64,000 bases of DNA from Monarcha castaneiventris obscurior (GCA_026261815.1 JAMPIT010000300.1:558001-622000); one strand, 5' to 3'. Positions 24,481 to 35,507 are shown, counted from the stretch's first letter. Program-made: numbers and translations. The notes: generated from the sequence alone by a model not told the origin.

Positions 24481-25250
24481 AAACTCTTCTGCCTAAAGAT
24501 GTCTCCTAAGGAACTCAATTTTTGACCAATATCATCCTACTGCTTAATTCATTTGATATACAGAGACAGTTAGTGAAATATGCATGCTATATTATACTAA
24601 AGAGAAATGTAACCTTCAATTGGTATCTGATGTGCACTTTGCAATAACTGCTATTAGTTGTCTATAAAACTCTTAGACATAATTTGATTTTATTACCATT
24701 ATATTATTTTACTTGGGAACATATAGGAGGAGTGGTGATTGCAGGTCTTCAAGTGCTTACTGGGAAATATTTAGCACAGAATGTTTTATTTATTAGCATA
24801 AAGAGACACAACGGATTGTTGGTGATTAAAGTGATGATACTGCTGCCATACTTGTCAAAAATATAGACTTAATTCAATAGAAAGGCGACAGTCAGTCTCC
24901 ATGTTGATCTATGCTGCAGCAAACTGCTTCTGAAAGCAGCATAAAGCCTGAATTGGCCTCTTAATTTTATGCTCTAGGGCATAGTATAAAAAAGGGAATT
25001 CTTTCTAAGTGCCTGTAATTGCATGTTAGCAGAACCTAAAATATAAGCCAAATTTTGAAATCATAAGTGTTAAGTTTTCCATTTCAATTCCTTCCCCTCC
25101 TCCTCCAAAAAAATATCATCAAAACACAAGAGCTTTAAAATGCCTTGCTGTCCCACATCATTAATAAAATATAGAGTATACTCAGCCTTTAATTGCAAAT
25201 GTACATATTGAAAGAAAATATTTTTTAAAAAATAACTCATTTTCCTTCTC
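24481..25250. promoter_or_regulatory. AT-rich block, candidate conserved noncoding DNA
   Basis: About 770 bp of AT-rich, complex sequence with CTTAATTC, TTTAATTG and GCATGC/ATATTA words and almost no CpG. It is not a microsatellite or a recognisable transposon. Its role is inferred only from its texture near a homeobox gene. Confidence 0.3.
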
Positions 25251-26699
25251 TCCTGGGTGTCCAGCACTGGAGCAGGGGCCACACCGTACATGTCACTCTC
25301 TGTTTTGCAGTGGTGTGTTTCAAACAACAGCAATGTCCTGCCTGACTTAGCTCTGTTCGGGTGGGCTGGACTATTGTTTCCCTCCCTGAGCTGGGAAAAG
25401 CTGTGAATTAGGTAAATCGTGAAGGTCACTGTGTATCAAGAGGAGGGAGGCAGCCCCACCACCCCCGGCTGGGTTTGGGGTCACTCTACCCAGGCTGGTG
25501 ATGTTGGGGCTCCTGCCACTTCCAAGAGGTCAAGTCAGTGTGGTGATGCCAGAGAGGTGGGTCAGCAAGTCCAAACCACTCAGGAAGAGCAGCTTTCCAC
25601 GGGGAGCCTGGAGTAGGAAGGGCTTGTGTCCTTCCTTTGCCCTGTGCTAAAATTGGATTCACTTTGCACAGACACAAATCAGCATTTGCCTTGAAAAAAG
25701 TTCAATGTACCTCCCCTGTCACCCTCCTTGCATGGATCAGTGTTTACAACTTCACTCCTCTGAACAGACAGCAAGAAAAAAAATAAGATTAACCATTTTG
25801 TACACTTGATGGCTTCACTGGATAGGCAATAAATCAATACAATTGAATTGAATCAGATAGTGTTCAAATGCTATTATCCGTCTCTCTGTTATTGAGCTGG
25901 GATCCTCGGAATGACATAGAGAGATCCCTCCAGCTCCAGGATTCCCTTCCCTAGGAAACCTGCAGGATTCGACCTGCTCTAGGGCTCACCCGAACCCACT
26001 GGGCAGCCCTGCACTTTGCTGCAGATTTAATCCTTTCTGGGTTTGTTACCCAAACTTCTTCTGTTCTGGGTTTGCTGTTCCATGGTTTGGTTGTTGCATG
26101 CAAGTAGAAAATCATCTTAAATGCTGTTGCTGGTGACATTGTGAGACACTGCGCTCATAATGAGAGGAGAAGTCTGCTGGCAGAGCCGAAGGGGGGCAAT
26201 GCCGTGTGCTCCAGGAAGTGTTTCCAGGGCTGGAAGCAGAGGCTTTGGGGAACTAATCTGCTCCTGTGTGTATTTGTTGCTGCTTTCTTGCAGTGAGACC
26301 ACCAGCAAAGGTCTGGCTGCTGCAGCCCCGGCAATTGTGGCCATTTGATTATTCAGGCCTGCTTGGAGAGCACAGGGATGTTACCAGGGAATTTCCTGGT
26401 GCTCCCTGCCTGATTCAGGTGTCTGTGTTTCCATAGCTTCCCAGGATAGATGATGGTGAAGTTTGGTTTTTGCAGAAAAGAAGAGTCATCTGTAACAGCT
26501 TAAAGGCCAAATATAATGTTGATTAAATGGGCCTGATTCCAGCACAGTCGCTGTTAAGTTACACCTTCATAAAATCAAGGTAAATCCAGCCAAAACCTGA
26601 ACACTGCAAGGACTGAGCTCAAGACTTCAACAGTGTTTTGTTTGCACAATGCTCTGTTTCCCTAGCACAGGGCTCAGTGTTTGGGAGTCACCCTCACGG
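25251..26699. other. Intergenic, no feature recognised
   Basis: Unique mixed-composition DNA with a short AT-rich patch at 25780-25890. No coding exon, RNA gene or transposon was recognised. Confidence 0.5.
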
Positions 26700-26995
26700 T
26701 TCGGGTGCTGTGTCCAGATTCTGTGTCCAGACGCTGTGTCCAGGGGCTGTCTCCAGGCTCTGTGTCCAGTCTCTGTGTCCAGTCTCTGTGTCCAGGAGCT
26801 GTGTCCAGTCTCTGTGTCCAGCTCTGTGTCCAGCTCTGTCTCCAGGCTCTGTGTCCAGTCTCTGTGTCCAGGAGCTGTGTCCAGGGGCTGTGTCCAGTCT
26901 CTGTGTCCAGCTCTGTCTCCAGTCTCTGTGTCCAGCTCTGTGTCCAGGCTCTGTGTCCAGGCTCTGTGTCCAGTCTCTGTGTCCAGCTCTGTCCT
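26700..26995 (+). repeat. Minisatellite of TGTGTCCAG-type units
   Basis: About 300 bp of tandem short units, each ending in TGTCCAG or CTCCAG (for example TCTCTGTGTCCAG, GGAGCTGTGTCCAG, GCTCTGTGTCCAG). Unit lengths vary between roughly 11 and 17 bp and form higher-order groupings. All six frames stay open for long distances because the units lack stop codons, which gives spurious repetitive translations on both strands. Confidence 0.93.
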
Positions 26996-27040
26996 CGCTC
27001 CGGCTTTGGACGCGATTCCCTGTGAGATCTGTGGTTCCAG

Positions 27041-27057
27041 AGCGCCCTCTGGCGCCC
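27041..27057 (-). promoter_or_regulatory. CTCF-like motif (minus orientation)
   Basis: The + strand reads AGCGCCCTCTGGCGCC. Its reverse complement GGCGCCAGAGGGCGCT is close to the CTCF core (CCASYAGRKGGCRS with flanks). It sits between two minisatellites. The match was made by eye and binding is inferred. Confidence 0.5.
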
Positions 27058-27120
27058 GGACACCGCCACGGCCCGGCCGGCCACAAGCAGAGACCAGAGC
27101 GTGCGGGATGAAGCGGGTGA

Positions 27121-27260
27121 GTGAGTGTGAGACAGGGATGGCACAGGGGTGAGTGTGAGACAGGGATGGCACACGGGTGAGTGTGACACACGGACAGCAC
27201 ACGGGTGAGTGGGACACAGGGATGGCACACGGGTCCGTGTGACACACGGACAGCACGTGG
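27121..27260 (+). repeat. Minisatellite, five 28-bp units
   Basis: Five consecutive 28-bp units at 27121, 27149, 27177, 27205 and 27233. Each begins GTGAGTGTGA (or a variant) and ends with a CAGCAC/GGCACA-type word plus GG. Units 1 and 2 are nearly identical; units 3 and 5 share ACACACGGACAGCAC. A partial GTGA precedes the array. Confidence 0.95.
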
Positions 27261-28190
27261 GTGCTGTACAAGACAGATAGGAGCTCTTGTTCTGAGGTTG
27301 CTGTCAGCACTCAGACTTCCAAATTTTAGATTAAATCAAAGAAATTCTTCTTGAGGAAGCTGGAAATCCTCTTTCTGGAAAGGAAGCTGTATGTCATTCT
27401 GAGAGCTAATATACCACAGGACCCCAACCACTGGTAAACCCACCACCCGCTTTTTGAAAGCCTACATCTCACAGACATGCACCACTCATGACCAGGTTCC
27501 CAACTGGTACGGGAAACGCAGAGAATTAAACATGGGGTCAGTGTGTCTTTTGTTTGTGTCCTCCAGAAACAAGGGCAGTGGGTAACCTTCCTCCAGGGAT
27601 TAGTTTTCCCCCACAATAGGGTACAGTAGTGAGATGAGCACTAAGATAATCGTGTGAATATTTTGTCATCTTTCTGTCTCTACCTGCTGCAGATTACCAC
27701 CAGCAGCACAACAGAGACTTCATTTGAAGTAGGTTTCCAATGCAGGTGACAGTACAAGCATGTAGGAGCCCCTGCCATCACTGAACAGCCTTCCACTGTG
27801 GGATTGTCAGAGCTGGCTGCACCTGGATGGAAACGGTAGGCCAGAATATCTTAAGCCTCTGCTCTGTGTGACCAGCCTCAAAACTGAACTCTGTTCTGGA
27901 CACGGGTCTTGCACCCAGCACTGCGGATCCCACTGGGCTGCAGCCCAGCCTGGGTCCAAGAGCCTTTGAGCTGCAGGTGCTTGGAACATCTCTGTGACAT
28001 CCAGGTCACACTGAGTGCTCAGCCAGCCCAGTGTCTGCCAACAGCACATGGAAGACATGTGTGACAGCAGACCAAGATTACAGTGATCTTGTCCCCAGAA
28101 TATCTTCCCAAGCTGTTCAAGGATTTATTGAGCCACAGAACAGCATCTTTTGTCTATTCTCCCTTGCTGTTTTTTCTTTTCCCATGAGCA
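27261..28190. other. Intergenic, no feature recognised
   Basis: Unique DNA between the minisatellite and an old CR1-like segment. No coding exon or RNA gene was recognised. Confidence 0.5.
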
Positions 28191-28194
28191 TGTC

Positions 28195-28430
28195 TGATGC
28201 TCGTGATGTTCTGGCATCCCCAGCATCCTGTGGCAGTGACTTGCACAGCTCTGCTACGTGTTGGCTGAGGATCTGCCTCTTTATTTTTTTTATATTTAAT
28301 CTGCCACCTACAAGTTTCATTTTATGTCCTCTATTTCTTGTATTAGGGGAGACATCAGACAGTTGTTTCTTGTCCTCCATGCTTCTTGTTATTGAATAGC
28401 CCTTTATTTTGTCTTTTTTTTTTCCCAACA
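28195..28430 (-). mobile_element. Ancient CR1-like LINE fragment
   Basis: The + strand text TGTGGCAGTGACTTGCACAG, an AATCTGCCACCTACAAGTTTC segment, CATTTTATGTCCTCTATTTC and a later TTGTCCTCCATGCTTC follows the order of an old amniote CR1 3' region that is usually seen reverse-complemented. It is heavily diverged, so it is probably an old minus-strand insertion. Boundaries are approximate. Confidence 0.5.
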
Positions 28431-30180
28431 TGACTATTGCTACCTACAGTAGTCAAGACGTGGTTGTATCCCACACTCATACACTGACCTAATGATATTT
28501 TCTGTTTATCTCCCAGAGATTCCTAACTTTCAATTTGATTTTTGACCTTTGCAGTGCTTCACACAGATCATAGAGCTGTGTATTACACCTCTAAACTCAC
28601 ACTTGTGATCAGAGATCCAACCAGAGCCCATTGTTTCATCTGTAAGATTTTCAAAGCTGTTGTCTGAAAATGTGAAAAATGTTCATTTGATCAGTAAATA
28701 TCTTTGTCCAAAAGCCTGCTGAAGCCTATAAGCACATATATATACATATGCATATACATACAATCATATACAAAGATCTGTGGGTGGTTTGTGTGCAGGA
28801 GCCAGTAACCCACCCTGGAATGCTGCTGTGATGATAAAACCCCATCCTGCTGCCCCAGCTGGACACATTCAACCCAGCCACCAGAGTGGTGTAATACTGT
28901 TGCTCACGTTCGATAAGCTCAGCAAAGTCTAGAAATAAATTGATTCATGTGTATGGCTTTGAATATACATCATGTTCTTCTGCATGGCTTTGAAATAGTT
29001 TTGAAAGACCTTTCCCAGGTTTGTCTCTGCAAATTTGAGAGCTGTGATCCAGATCCATGTGTATAACCACACGGCTTCAGATTCCTGTTTCCAAGAGTGC
29101 CCTTTAGCACAAGCTGGGAACAGGGAACTGTTTTAGCCTAATGAGCAAAAACAGAAATACAAGAACTCGCCACGTGTATCCCACATAGTATGGTTTTCCT
29201 GGCCATGACCTTGTTGAAGGAGGGGATGCTTGATGTATCAAAATTCCTTAGCAAGAGCAGTCAGAAACTTGGTGTCCTTCCATTTCCTTCCCTGCAGCAC
29301 CTTGAGCCTGCAAGATGTCCTGATGAAGAGCCAAGGAACTGAGAGAATGCAGCAGTGAAATTTGCACACTGTTCCAGCTAGGAAAAGTAGAGGCACAAAA
29401 TGATACTGCCATCAACATTATATCCTTCTGCCTTTTTATCCACCTCAGGGGCCCTGGAGACTCTTGTGGAGAGGGTGAAATGCAGCAGTGCAGGAGCTGG
29501 AATGATAACAACACATCAACTTTCCCAGGTTTGTCTGTGGATCCAGCAGATTTTTTTTTTTTTGGTGGGATTTTTTGCAGGGGGTGTGATGGGGAGAACA
29601 GAAGGGCCCATTGCGCTTTGGAGATGTGGAGCTGCCTGTCTGCCTGTGCTCTAAGTTCAGAGATCAGAAATAATGTTGGCCCAGCTTTTGACTCTCCTGA
29701 CATCTGTATTATGAGCTGTGTATGCCAGTGGGACCCTGGGGACAAAACACACCTTTGACTGGTGTGCTTGAGGTCCTTACACAACCTGTTGAGTGAGGTC
29801 AAACATAGCAGAGAACCAAGGGAAGGATAAGAGGGATTTTTTTCTTTCCCTGGGCAGTTTTATTTTAAATGTGGAAGCTGTGTATCTGCCCAAGAGGGCA
29901 GATAAGATTCTCACTGAGCCAAATGGGGTCTGCCCACACAGAACAGAGCTCTGCCATGTTTCCTGGCCTGGGAGTTAGTTTGGATCATGCCATCCCGGCT
30001 CTGAGGTCTGTGACTGTAGCCAAGGGCACTCAGCCTCCCCATGCACGACCTTCCAAGAAACAACCCTCCGGTAGGAAGGGTGTAGTAGACAGGCAGAGAC
30101 AGGCAAACCTCACCCGGGACACCTGGGGGATGGATGAAACTCGGGGGAAGGCAGCCAACCATGTAGGAAGCTGATTTGGA
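28431..30180. other. Intergenic, no feature recognised
   Basis: Unique DNA with a small imperfect TA/CA microsatellite at 28733-28772 and a T-run near 29549-29560. Open frames do not resemble known proteins. Confidence 0.5.
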
Positions 30181-30181
30181 A

Positions 30182-30197
30182 TCACTAGATGGTGCTG
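30182..30197 (+). promoter_or_regulatory. CTCF-like motif (plus orientation)
   Basis: TCACTAGATGGTGCTG matches the common CTCF form CCACTAGATGGCGCTG with two substitutions. It points away from the minus-oriented motif at 27.05 kb, a divergent arrangement typical of domain boundaries. Binding is inferred. Confidence 0.5.
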
Positions 30198-30477
30198 TTG
30201 ACCTTGAAATGGGAACTGACAGTGCTGCAACGAAGGAACAACCTTCCTAAAATTGTAGCCAGAGCACCTGGGCAAAATTACGGTTGACTAAGGGCACCCT
30301 ACGCGTTACTCAAACATCAAATGGCCCTGCCCCTCAGGCTCTGGCAGTGAAGCTGTAGAAATGGAGTATAACAAACACAGGAAAATCAGGAACTGGACAC
30401 GATTGTGCTGTGCCCCACTTCAAGGCCTTACGTCTGCTCTTCCAGACCCTACAGGGACCACTGGGCACAGGGACAAT

Positions 30478-30516
30478 ATTTCAAAGCTTTCAAAGCTTTC
30501 CAAGCTTTCAAAGCTG
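30478..30516 (+). repeat. Short tandem repeat of CTTTCAAAG
   Basis: Three to four imperfect copies of a CTTTCAAAG/CTTTCCAAG unit with AAGCTT junctions. It is too short to be called a minisatellite. Confidence 0.8.
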
Positions 30517-30959
30517 CAGGAGGAGTAGATGTGAAAAGTGACCACCAGAACAGGCGACTTTGATGTGGAGTACCGGGTGTTCTCTCCCATCCCCACGGCC
30601 CTGGCAGAGCTCATGCACCCTGGCAGTGATGCAGAGCATAATTTTGGGATTGAGTTCATGGGGTTTTACAGGCAGAGCAGTGCCGTGGGCTGGCAGCAGG
30701 TACGGGATCAGTACACAGCAGCAAATGATATTGCAGGGGGAGTCATTGTAGCTCACAGGACAAGGGCATCCGGCATCACTGGGGAGAGGATGTTAGGTGT
30801 GGTCTGCCTCGCCAGCTTTACAGACACATGGCTTATGGAGCTCTTCGCTGCCATCCCGCTTCCTGAGACATCTCAGCCCCACCAGCTCCAAACTCCTGCT
30901 GCTCCTTCTAGTGGGAGCTGGCCTCACCTTTGGGACCTGCCTGGCACAGAAAGTTTTAA

Positions 30960-31110
30960 AGTATCTTGGCTATTCTCCCAGTTCCAGCCAGGACAGGGTT
31001 ATTTTTTGCAGTAGCCACGAAGGGTCATGGCTGGGACCCAGAGGCTATTCTGTACTGGATATTTAAAGAAAAAACACAGAAAAAAAAAAAAAAGAAGAAG
31101 AAAAAAAGAG
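30960..31110. mobile_element. ERV LTR-like fragment with A-rich end
   Basis: CCAGCCAGGACAGGGTTATT, TTGCAGTAGCCACGAAGGG, TCATGGCTGGGACCCAGAGG and CTATTCTGTACTGG follow the phrase order of avian endogenous retrovirus LTRs as I remember them (a GGACAGGGTTA start, then a GGTCATGGCTGGGACC-like stretch). An A-rich tract with AAG interruptions follows at 31068-31110. No retroviral genes are present. Confidence 0.5.
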
Positions 31111-33136
31111 AAATTCCAGGCTATCTCAGTTTTTACTGCTGTGACACTGACACCTGTAATCTATCTGTGTAACCTTACTTCTTATCATCACTGCGACACC
31201 TGAGTGCCTTCTCTGTGGACATCCTGGCTCATCTGTCATTCCTCCCTTTTATGGTTGCATGTCTGAAATTGGGCCCTAACAGGAGAAGGATCCCCTGAAA
31301 GCTCTATGCAAGAGCATAGAAGAGATGGAGCAGCACCAGCTCGTGCTGCCATAAGCAGAAACTGGGTCACCAGCCTCCCTCTGCTCCCCTTATGCAGCTT
31401 TCTTTGGTGCTGAAGGACCTTCTGATGCAGCTCTTCATGCTGCTCTGCATAAATAATGTGCTACAGGCAAAGCTGGGGATGGAACAGGCAGTACATAAAG
31501 AGGGAAGATGAAGAAAACTTCCAGTGCCATTTACAGCAGGACCAACAGTAAAAAGCAGACTGTGGGTAAGAAAGAAGACAACCAGGTAAGGATGGTCCCT
31601 CCATCACAGCTCCCTGTCCTGAGCTGGCTGCAAACCAGCCTGGAGGTGGTGGGAAATTACAAACGCAAGGCCAAAGCTTCTCAAAGCAGCCCCCAGGAGA
31701 TGCAGCTCTCACCTGTGTTCAGGGCTCAGGCTGCCTGGCACCCAGCAGAGCTTTGTCCCTGCTGCCACCACAGGGCCCCGACAGCACACTGTTCTTGCTG
31801 GTACCCCCAGTTCATAGGGATGAGGACAGCTAACACCTGCCTCTGGCTGCCCCATTTGGTGATGGCAATATGCAGTTATTTCAGGCTAAAGTGAAATACT
31901 TGGATTTTCTGGTGTGCAAGGGATGTCTTTTTGAGATCAAGAAGGGTAAGTATTTTGATGCCATTTAAGATTTTGGCCCTAGTTCACTGGGACAGAAACT
32001 ATTGACTAGTGAAGGGAGGAGGAGCCTGGTGAAGAGGTTACGTGACAGCCATGGGGCAGCGCAGCTGAAGATTATTTAATTGTGTCAGCGTGTAAATTAA
32101 GATTGCATAGGAAATCTTTACTGTCTCTGTAGCTTCTGATTGCTTGACTGCAACTGTGCTGTGGTTTTAACCATGCTTAAAACACAATTTCCTAAGTTTT
32201 GTAAAAGCCCACTAAAAAGAGAATTCCATTAAGGGAAACTCCGTTTTTTCCATCAGTTGTCCCTGTACTGCTGTTTCTAAATCACTTGTAAGCCTTTTCT
32301 GCTATGCCGAGTATTACACAGAGCTGAGCAAAGTAAAATGATCGATATTGTAATGGACTCCTCATCCTAGTACATGGCAGAAATAATAAATGTCATGATA
32401 TATGACAGCCCTTCTAAAGCCCTTTGGAGCCAAACGAGACGCAGTAAGCATATATCTCCTACTTCCTACCCCTGTTTTGCTTCTCTGTGTCTGTTCTTTG
32501 TTTCGTCCCACATTTATTTCCTCTGTAATGGAAGACTGTAATTGAATTAAAAGTGACTCTGCGTGCAGGAGGACAAGCTGTGGTTGCACTGTTCCCTCCA
32601 CCAGACCTGGGCAGACTTCTGGAGCTGCAGCATTTGTGAGCTGCTCGGTGCCCTGTGGGGCAGGCTTGTGGGTGGGTTTGACCAGTAGCCATGTCCTCCT
32701 GTTGGCATTACACCAGGTAAATGTAATTCATTCCCTTCCACTATTACCATGTAGGATTCATCTTCCAGTTCCAGCCTGACATTTGGGTCGTGCCATAACT
32801 TCATTTTAAATTTTCATACTAGTTCCCATAGTCAAGCCAAACCAAACAAATGCCTCATCTGCATCTGCACAGCTCTGAAGACTGAGGTATCTGATCAGTT
32901 AATGAAGCCTCTCTCTGCCAGGGACACCAGCCACTGCACTTGGTGGGATTTCTGCCTCTGCTGCTTCACAGATCCCTGTGTGAATCTTCTCCATAGCTGC
33001 CACTCTTCCTACCCTAAGGGCCACCCTCAGCAGTAATTACTTTGTAAAGATAATAAGAAATTAACCAAACCAAATGTTAGAAAATTAAATAAACACTGTT
33101 TGTTGTCTGGTTCCTTGTGAGATTTTAAGGGAGAAA
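31111..33136. other. Intergenic, no gene recognised
   Basis: Unique DNA. The part at 32050-32560 is AT-rich and complex (ATTTAATTG, GTAAATTAAG, TGAATTAAAAG) and may be regulatory. No exon or RNA gene was recognised. Confidence 0.5.
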
Positions 33137-33435
33137 ATCACAGAATCACAGAATATCCTGAGCTGGGAGGGACCCACAGGGATTATTGATCCAGCTCCTG
33201 GCCCTGCACAGACACCCCAAGAACCCCACCCTGGGCACCCCTGGGAGCTCTGGCAGCCTCTGGGCCGTGCCCGTTCCCTGGGGAGCCTGGGCAGTGCCCA
33301 GCACCCTCTGGGGAAGAGCCTTTCCCTGCTCTCCAGCCTGAGCCTGCCCTGGCCCAGCTCCAGCCGCTCCCTGGGTGCTGTCCCTGTCCCAGGAGCAGAG
33401 CTCGGAGCTCTCCCTGCGCTGCCCCAGGGAAGAAG
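33137..33435 (-). mobile_element. CR1 LINE 3' fragment (about 300 bp)
   Basis: The + strand begins AATCACAGAATCACAGAAT, then GAGCTGGGAGGGACCCACAG, GATCCAGCTCCTGGCCCTGC and a run of GCACCC/CCTTCCC-type text ending near GCGCTGCCCCAGGGAAG. This is the reverse complement of a young-looking CR1 3' end. The element is on the minus strand and 5'-truncated, with the 3' repeats at the left. Its CpG and GC content is higher than its surroundings. Confidence 0.9.
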
Positions 33436-34829
33436 ATCTGGACTGAAGAAAACCAGGAAGGGTGGCCCAGGATGCTTAAGTGACCACTCTACTCTCTTCT
33501 TTTGTGACTTTGACATCCATCAGGGTGTTATTTCTACACAGATAAAGGATGCACAGGTTGCAATTTGATGACATCTCTACCACAGGATGCAAAGGAAGAA
33601 AAAAACGGTTTTGCTTGAATACTCTTGCCATATGCTACAAGTGTGTCACCTGCTATTTAAGTACAACGAACTGGTAGGAAGATGATAAGAGAAATAGAAA
33701 AAAACACGCAAATTTTAACTGATATCATTATTTCCAAATCAGCTGTAATTAGTGCCGGTCAGTCACCGCACTGCTGTGGCAAACTGGCCCAGACAGGCTG
33801 CAGAGATGGAGCCCTCCGAGTGTGATCCACATGGGTGCTTCCAGACCAGGTGGCCTCCAGAGGTGCCTTCCAGCCAAAATTCCCCGGTGACTCTAAAAGA
33901 GGGCTCTCACAGTGGCCCTGATTGCCCATCCTCACTCATATGCTAAGCTGCACTCTGATTTATTCCTGCACCTTGTTTTCACACACAATTTAACTATTAC
34001 TGAATTTTAGTCAGCCTGTGGCAACCCACCTGACAATGCCTCAGTGGACAATGTGCTTTAATATTAATCAGATTGTAGAGGATCATATCCTGGTGAAACC
34101 ATCACTCAGGTAATCCCTGATTTGAAAAAGTGAATTGTATTTTTCAAACTCAAAACTAAGCTGGATGTAGATTCTGTGGAACTGTATGTGCTGTTTGCAA
34201 AGGGGCCAGCTTTGTGGAAGAGTGAGGAAGGGGAATCTTTGACAGGGTAAGTTTCATTTTCCCACTGTGTCAGTTATTTTTCACTTCAATTTGTCTCATT
34301 TTCAGCAACATCATTTAATGTTGCTCCTTTATGAATGTGAACAAAGGTAACACAACGAAAAGGTACACATTTCCAATCAGTGGAGATATAAGAGCACCAC
34401 GACCCAATATACTTTTATTTTTGAAGAGTAAGTGTTCAGTTAAGTATGAGATTAGCACACAAGGGACCAGTCTTGTGCAGATCATCCCCCTAACACGATG
34501 CCCTGGAATGTCCAGCCCAGGTCCAGTGATGGGCTCCCACAGCTGAGGCTACCTGAGGGCTGGTAGCTCTAAGCATAAAATAACCCTGTGACTTTTAATT
34601 TTGTTGTGACAGATTTCCCCGTGTGCTAATTTACATTAAAAAGTGGTTTGCTCCCATCACACCCCAGCTGAAAAGGGGGTTCCCAGTGTTGTTGTCCCTG
34701 GCCTTCAGAGCCAGTGGCAGAGGGAGCAGCAGCTTGGGATGGGAGCTCACCCTAAAGGTAATGCACAGGAAAGGGGCTGCTTTCGTTCCTTTATTATTTT
34801 AGTCAAAGATGACAGCAGCAACCAGCTCC
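33436..34829. other. Intergenic DNA upstream of the NPM1 CpG island
   Basis: AT-rich to average unique DNA with no recognised exon. A weakly AT-rich, complex segment lies at 33960-34400. Confidence 0.5.
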
Positions 34830-35025
34830 CGGCACAGAGTGAGGAGAGCACGTTCCACTGCAGCAGGGCTCTCCGGCCAGCGGGGCAGCTCGGGCTGCGG
34901 CGGCTGCGAGCCCTGCACGGGCACCGGGGCTGTGGCCGCGCCCCCCATCGCTGTGCCCCACGTGCTGCGCGGCCGTGCAGCGAAAGGCTGCGGCTCCCCG
35001 CGGCCCGGGGCGGCGGCAGCGCGGC

Positions 35026-35310
35026 GGGATCGGCCCGGGAGGGATCGGCCCGGGAGGGATGGGCCCGGGAGGGATGGGCCCGGCAGGGATGGGTCCGGCA
35101 GGGATCGGCCCGGCAGGGATCGGCCCGGGAGGGATCGGCCCGGCAGGGATGGGCCCGGCAGGGATGGGCCCGGCAGGGATCGGCCCGGCAGGGATGGGCC
35201 CGGCAGGGATGGGCCCGGCAGGGATGGGCCCGGCAGGGATGGGCCCGGCAGGGATCGGCCCGGCAGGGATCGGCCCGGCAGGGATGGGCCCGGCAGGGAT
35301 CGGCCCGGGC
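35026..35310 (+). repeat. Promoter-proximal minisatellite, 19 units of 15 bp
   Basis: Nineteen consecutive, gap-free units of GGGATSGGCCCGGSA occupy exactly 285 bp. Variation is almost limited to position 6 (C or G) and position 14 (G or C), with one T for C. It ends about 190 bp before the inferred NPM1 start. The unit is a multiple of three and lacks stops, so several frames read as pentapeptide repeats (GIGPA/GMGPA), which are not a protein. Confidence 0.97.
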
Positions 35311-35349
35311 GGGGCGGGCCCGGGACCCCCACACGGACACGGCCCCGCG

Positions 35350-35363
35350 GCGCCCCCTGGCGG
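35350..35363 (-). promoter_or_regulatory. NPM1: CTCF-like motif at NPM1 promoter (minus orientation)
   Basis: GCGCCCCCTGGCGG is the reverse complement of CCGCCAGGGGGCGC, an almost ideal CTCF core. It lies about 140 bp upstream of the inferred NPM1 start and faces the plus-oriented motif at 30.19 kb. Confidence 0.6.
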
Positions 35364-35399
35364 CCCGCCCGACCCCGCGCGCGACCACCCCCCGCATGC

Positions 35400-35410
35400 G
35401 CGCGTGCGCA
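35400..35410 (+). promoter_or_regulatory. NPM1: NRF1-like site
   Basis: GCGCGTGCGCA matches the palindromic NRF1 consensus (YGCGCAYGCGCR type) about 90 bp upstream of the inferred start. NRF1 sites are common in housekeeping CpG-island promoters. Confidence 0.55.
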
Positions 35411-35452
35411 GGGGCGGAACGGGGCTCCGAGGGGGCGTGTCCCGCGCGGGGA

Positions 35453-35462
35453 TCTCGCGAGA
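35453..35462 (+). promoter_or_regulatory. NPM1: TCTCGCGAGA palindrome
   Basis: An exact TCTCGCGAGA palindrome about 40 bp upstream of the inferred start. It is a known core-promoter element of TATA-poor housekeeping and translation-related genes, associated with Kaiso/ZBTB33 binding and nucleosome exclusion. Confidence 0.75.
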
Positions 35463-35471
35463 ACGCGAGGC

Positions 35472-35477
35472 TATATC
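35472..35477 (+). promoter_or_regulatory. NPM1: TATA-like box of NPM1
   Basis: CTATATC lies 27 bp before the pyrimidine start tract, the spacing expected for a TATA box. It is a weak match to TATAAA but the only AT-rich word in the region. Confidence 0.6.
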
Positions 35478-35498
35478 AGCGAGTGGGCGGGGGGGAGG

Positions 35499-35507
35499 CT
35501 TCCTTTA
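35499..35507 (+). promoter_or_regulatory. NPM1: Inferred NPM1 start with 5'TOP motif
   Basis: CTTCCTTT preceded by a G-rich stretch is a 5' terminal oligopyrimidine motif: a C start followed by pyrimidines. NPM1 mRNA is a known TOP message, translationally controlled by mTOR and LARP1 together with ribosomal proteins. Starting at 35499 gives a 64-nt 5'UTR without an upstream ATG. Confidence 0.6.

Noticed and set aside
26627..27310. Repetitive frames on both strands (WTQSLDTE-like and CVQSLCPG-like)
   Set aside because: These are translations of the TGTGTCCAG minisatellite, whose units lack stops in most frames.
34747..35397. Collagen-like or pentapeptide-repeat protein upstream of NPM1
   Set aside because: The repeat is a 15-bp DNA minisatellite read in frame, open on both strands, with no splice or start context.
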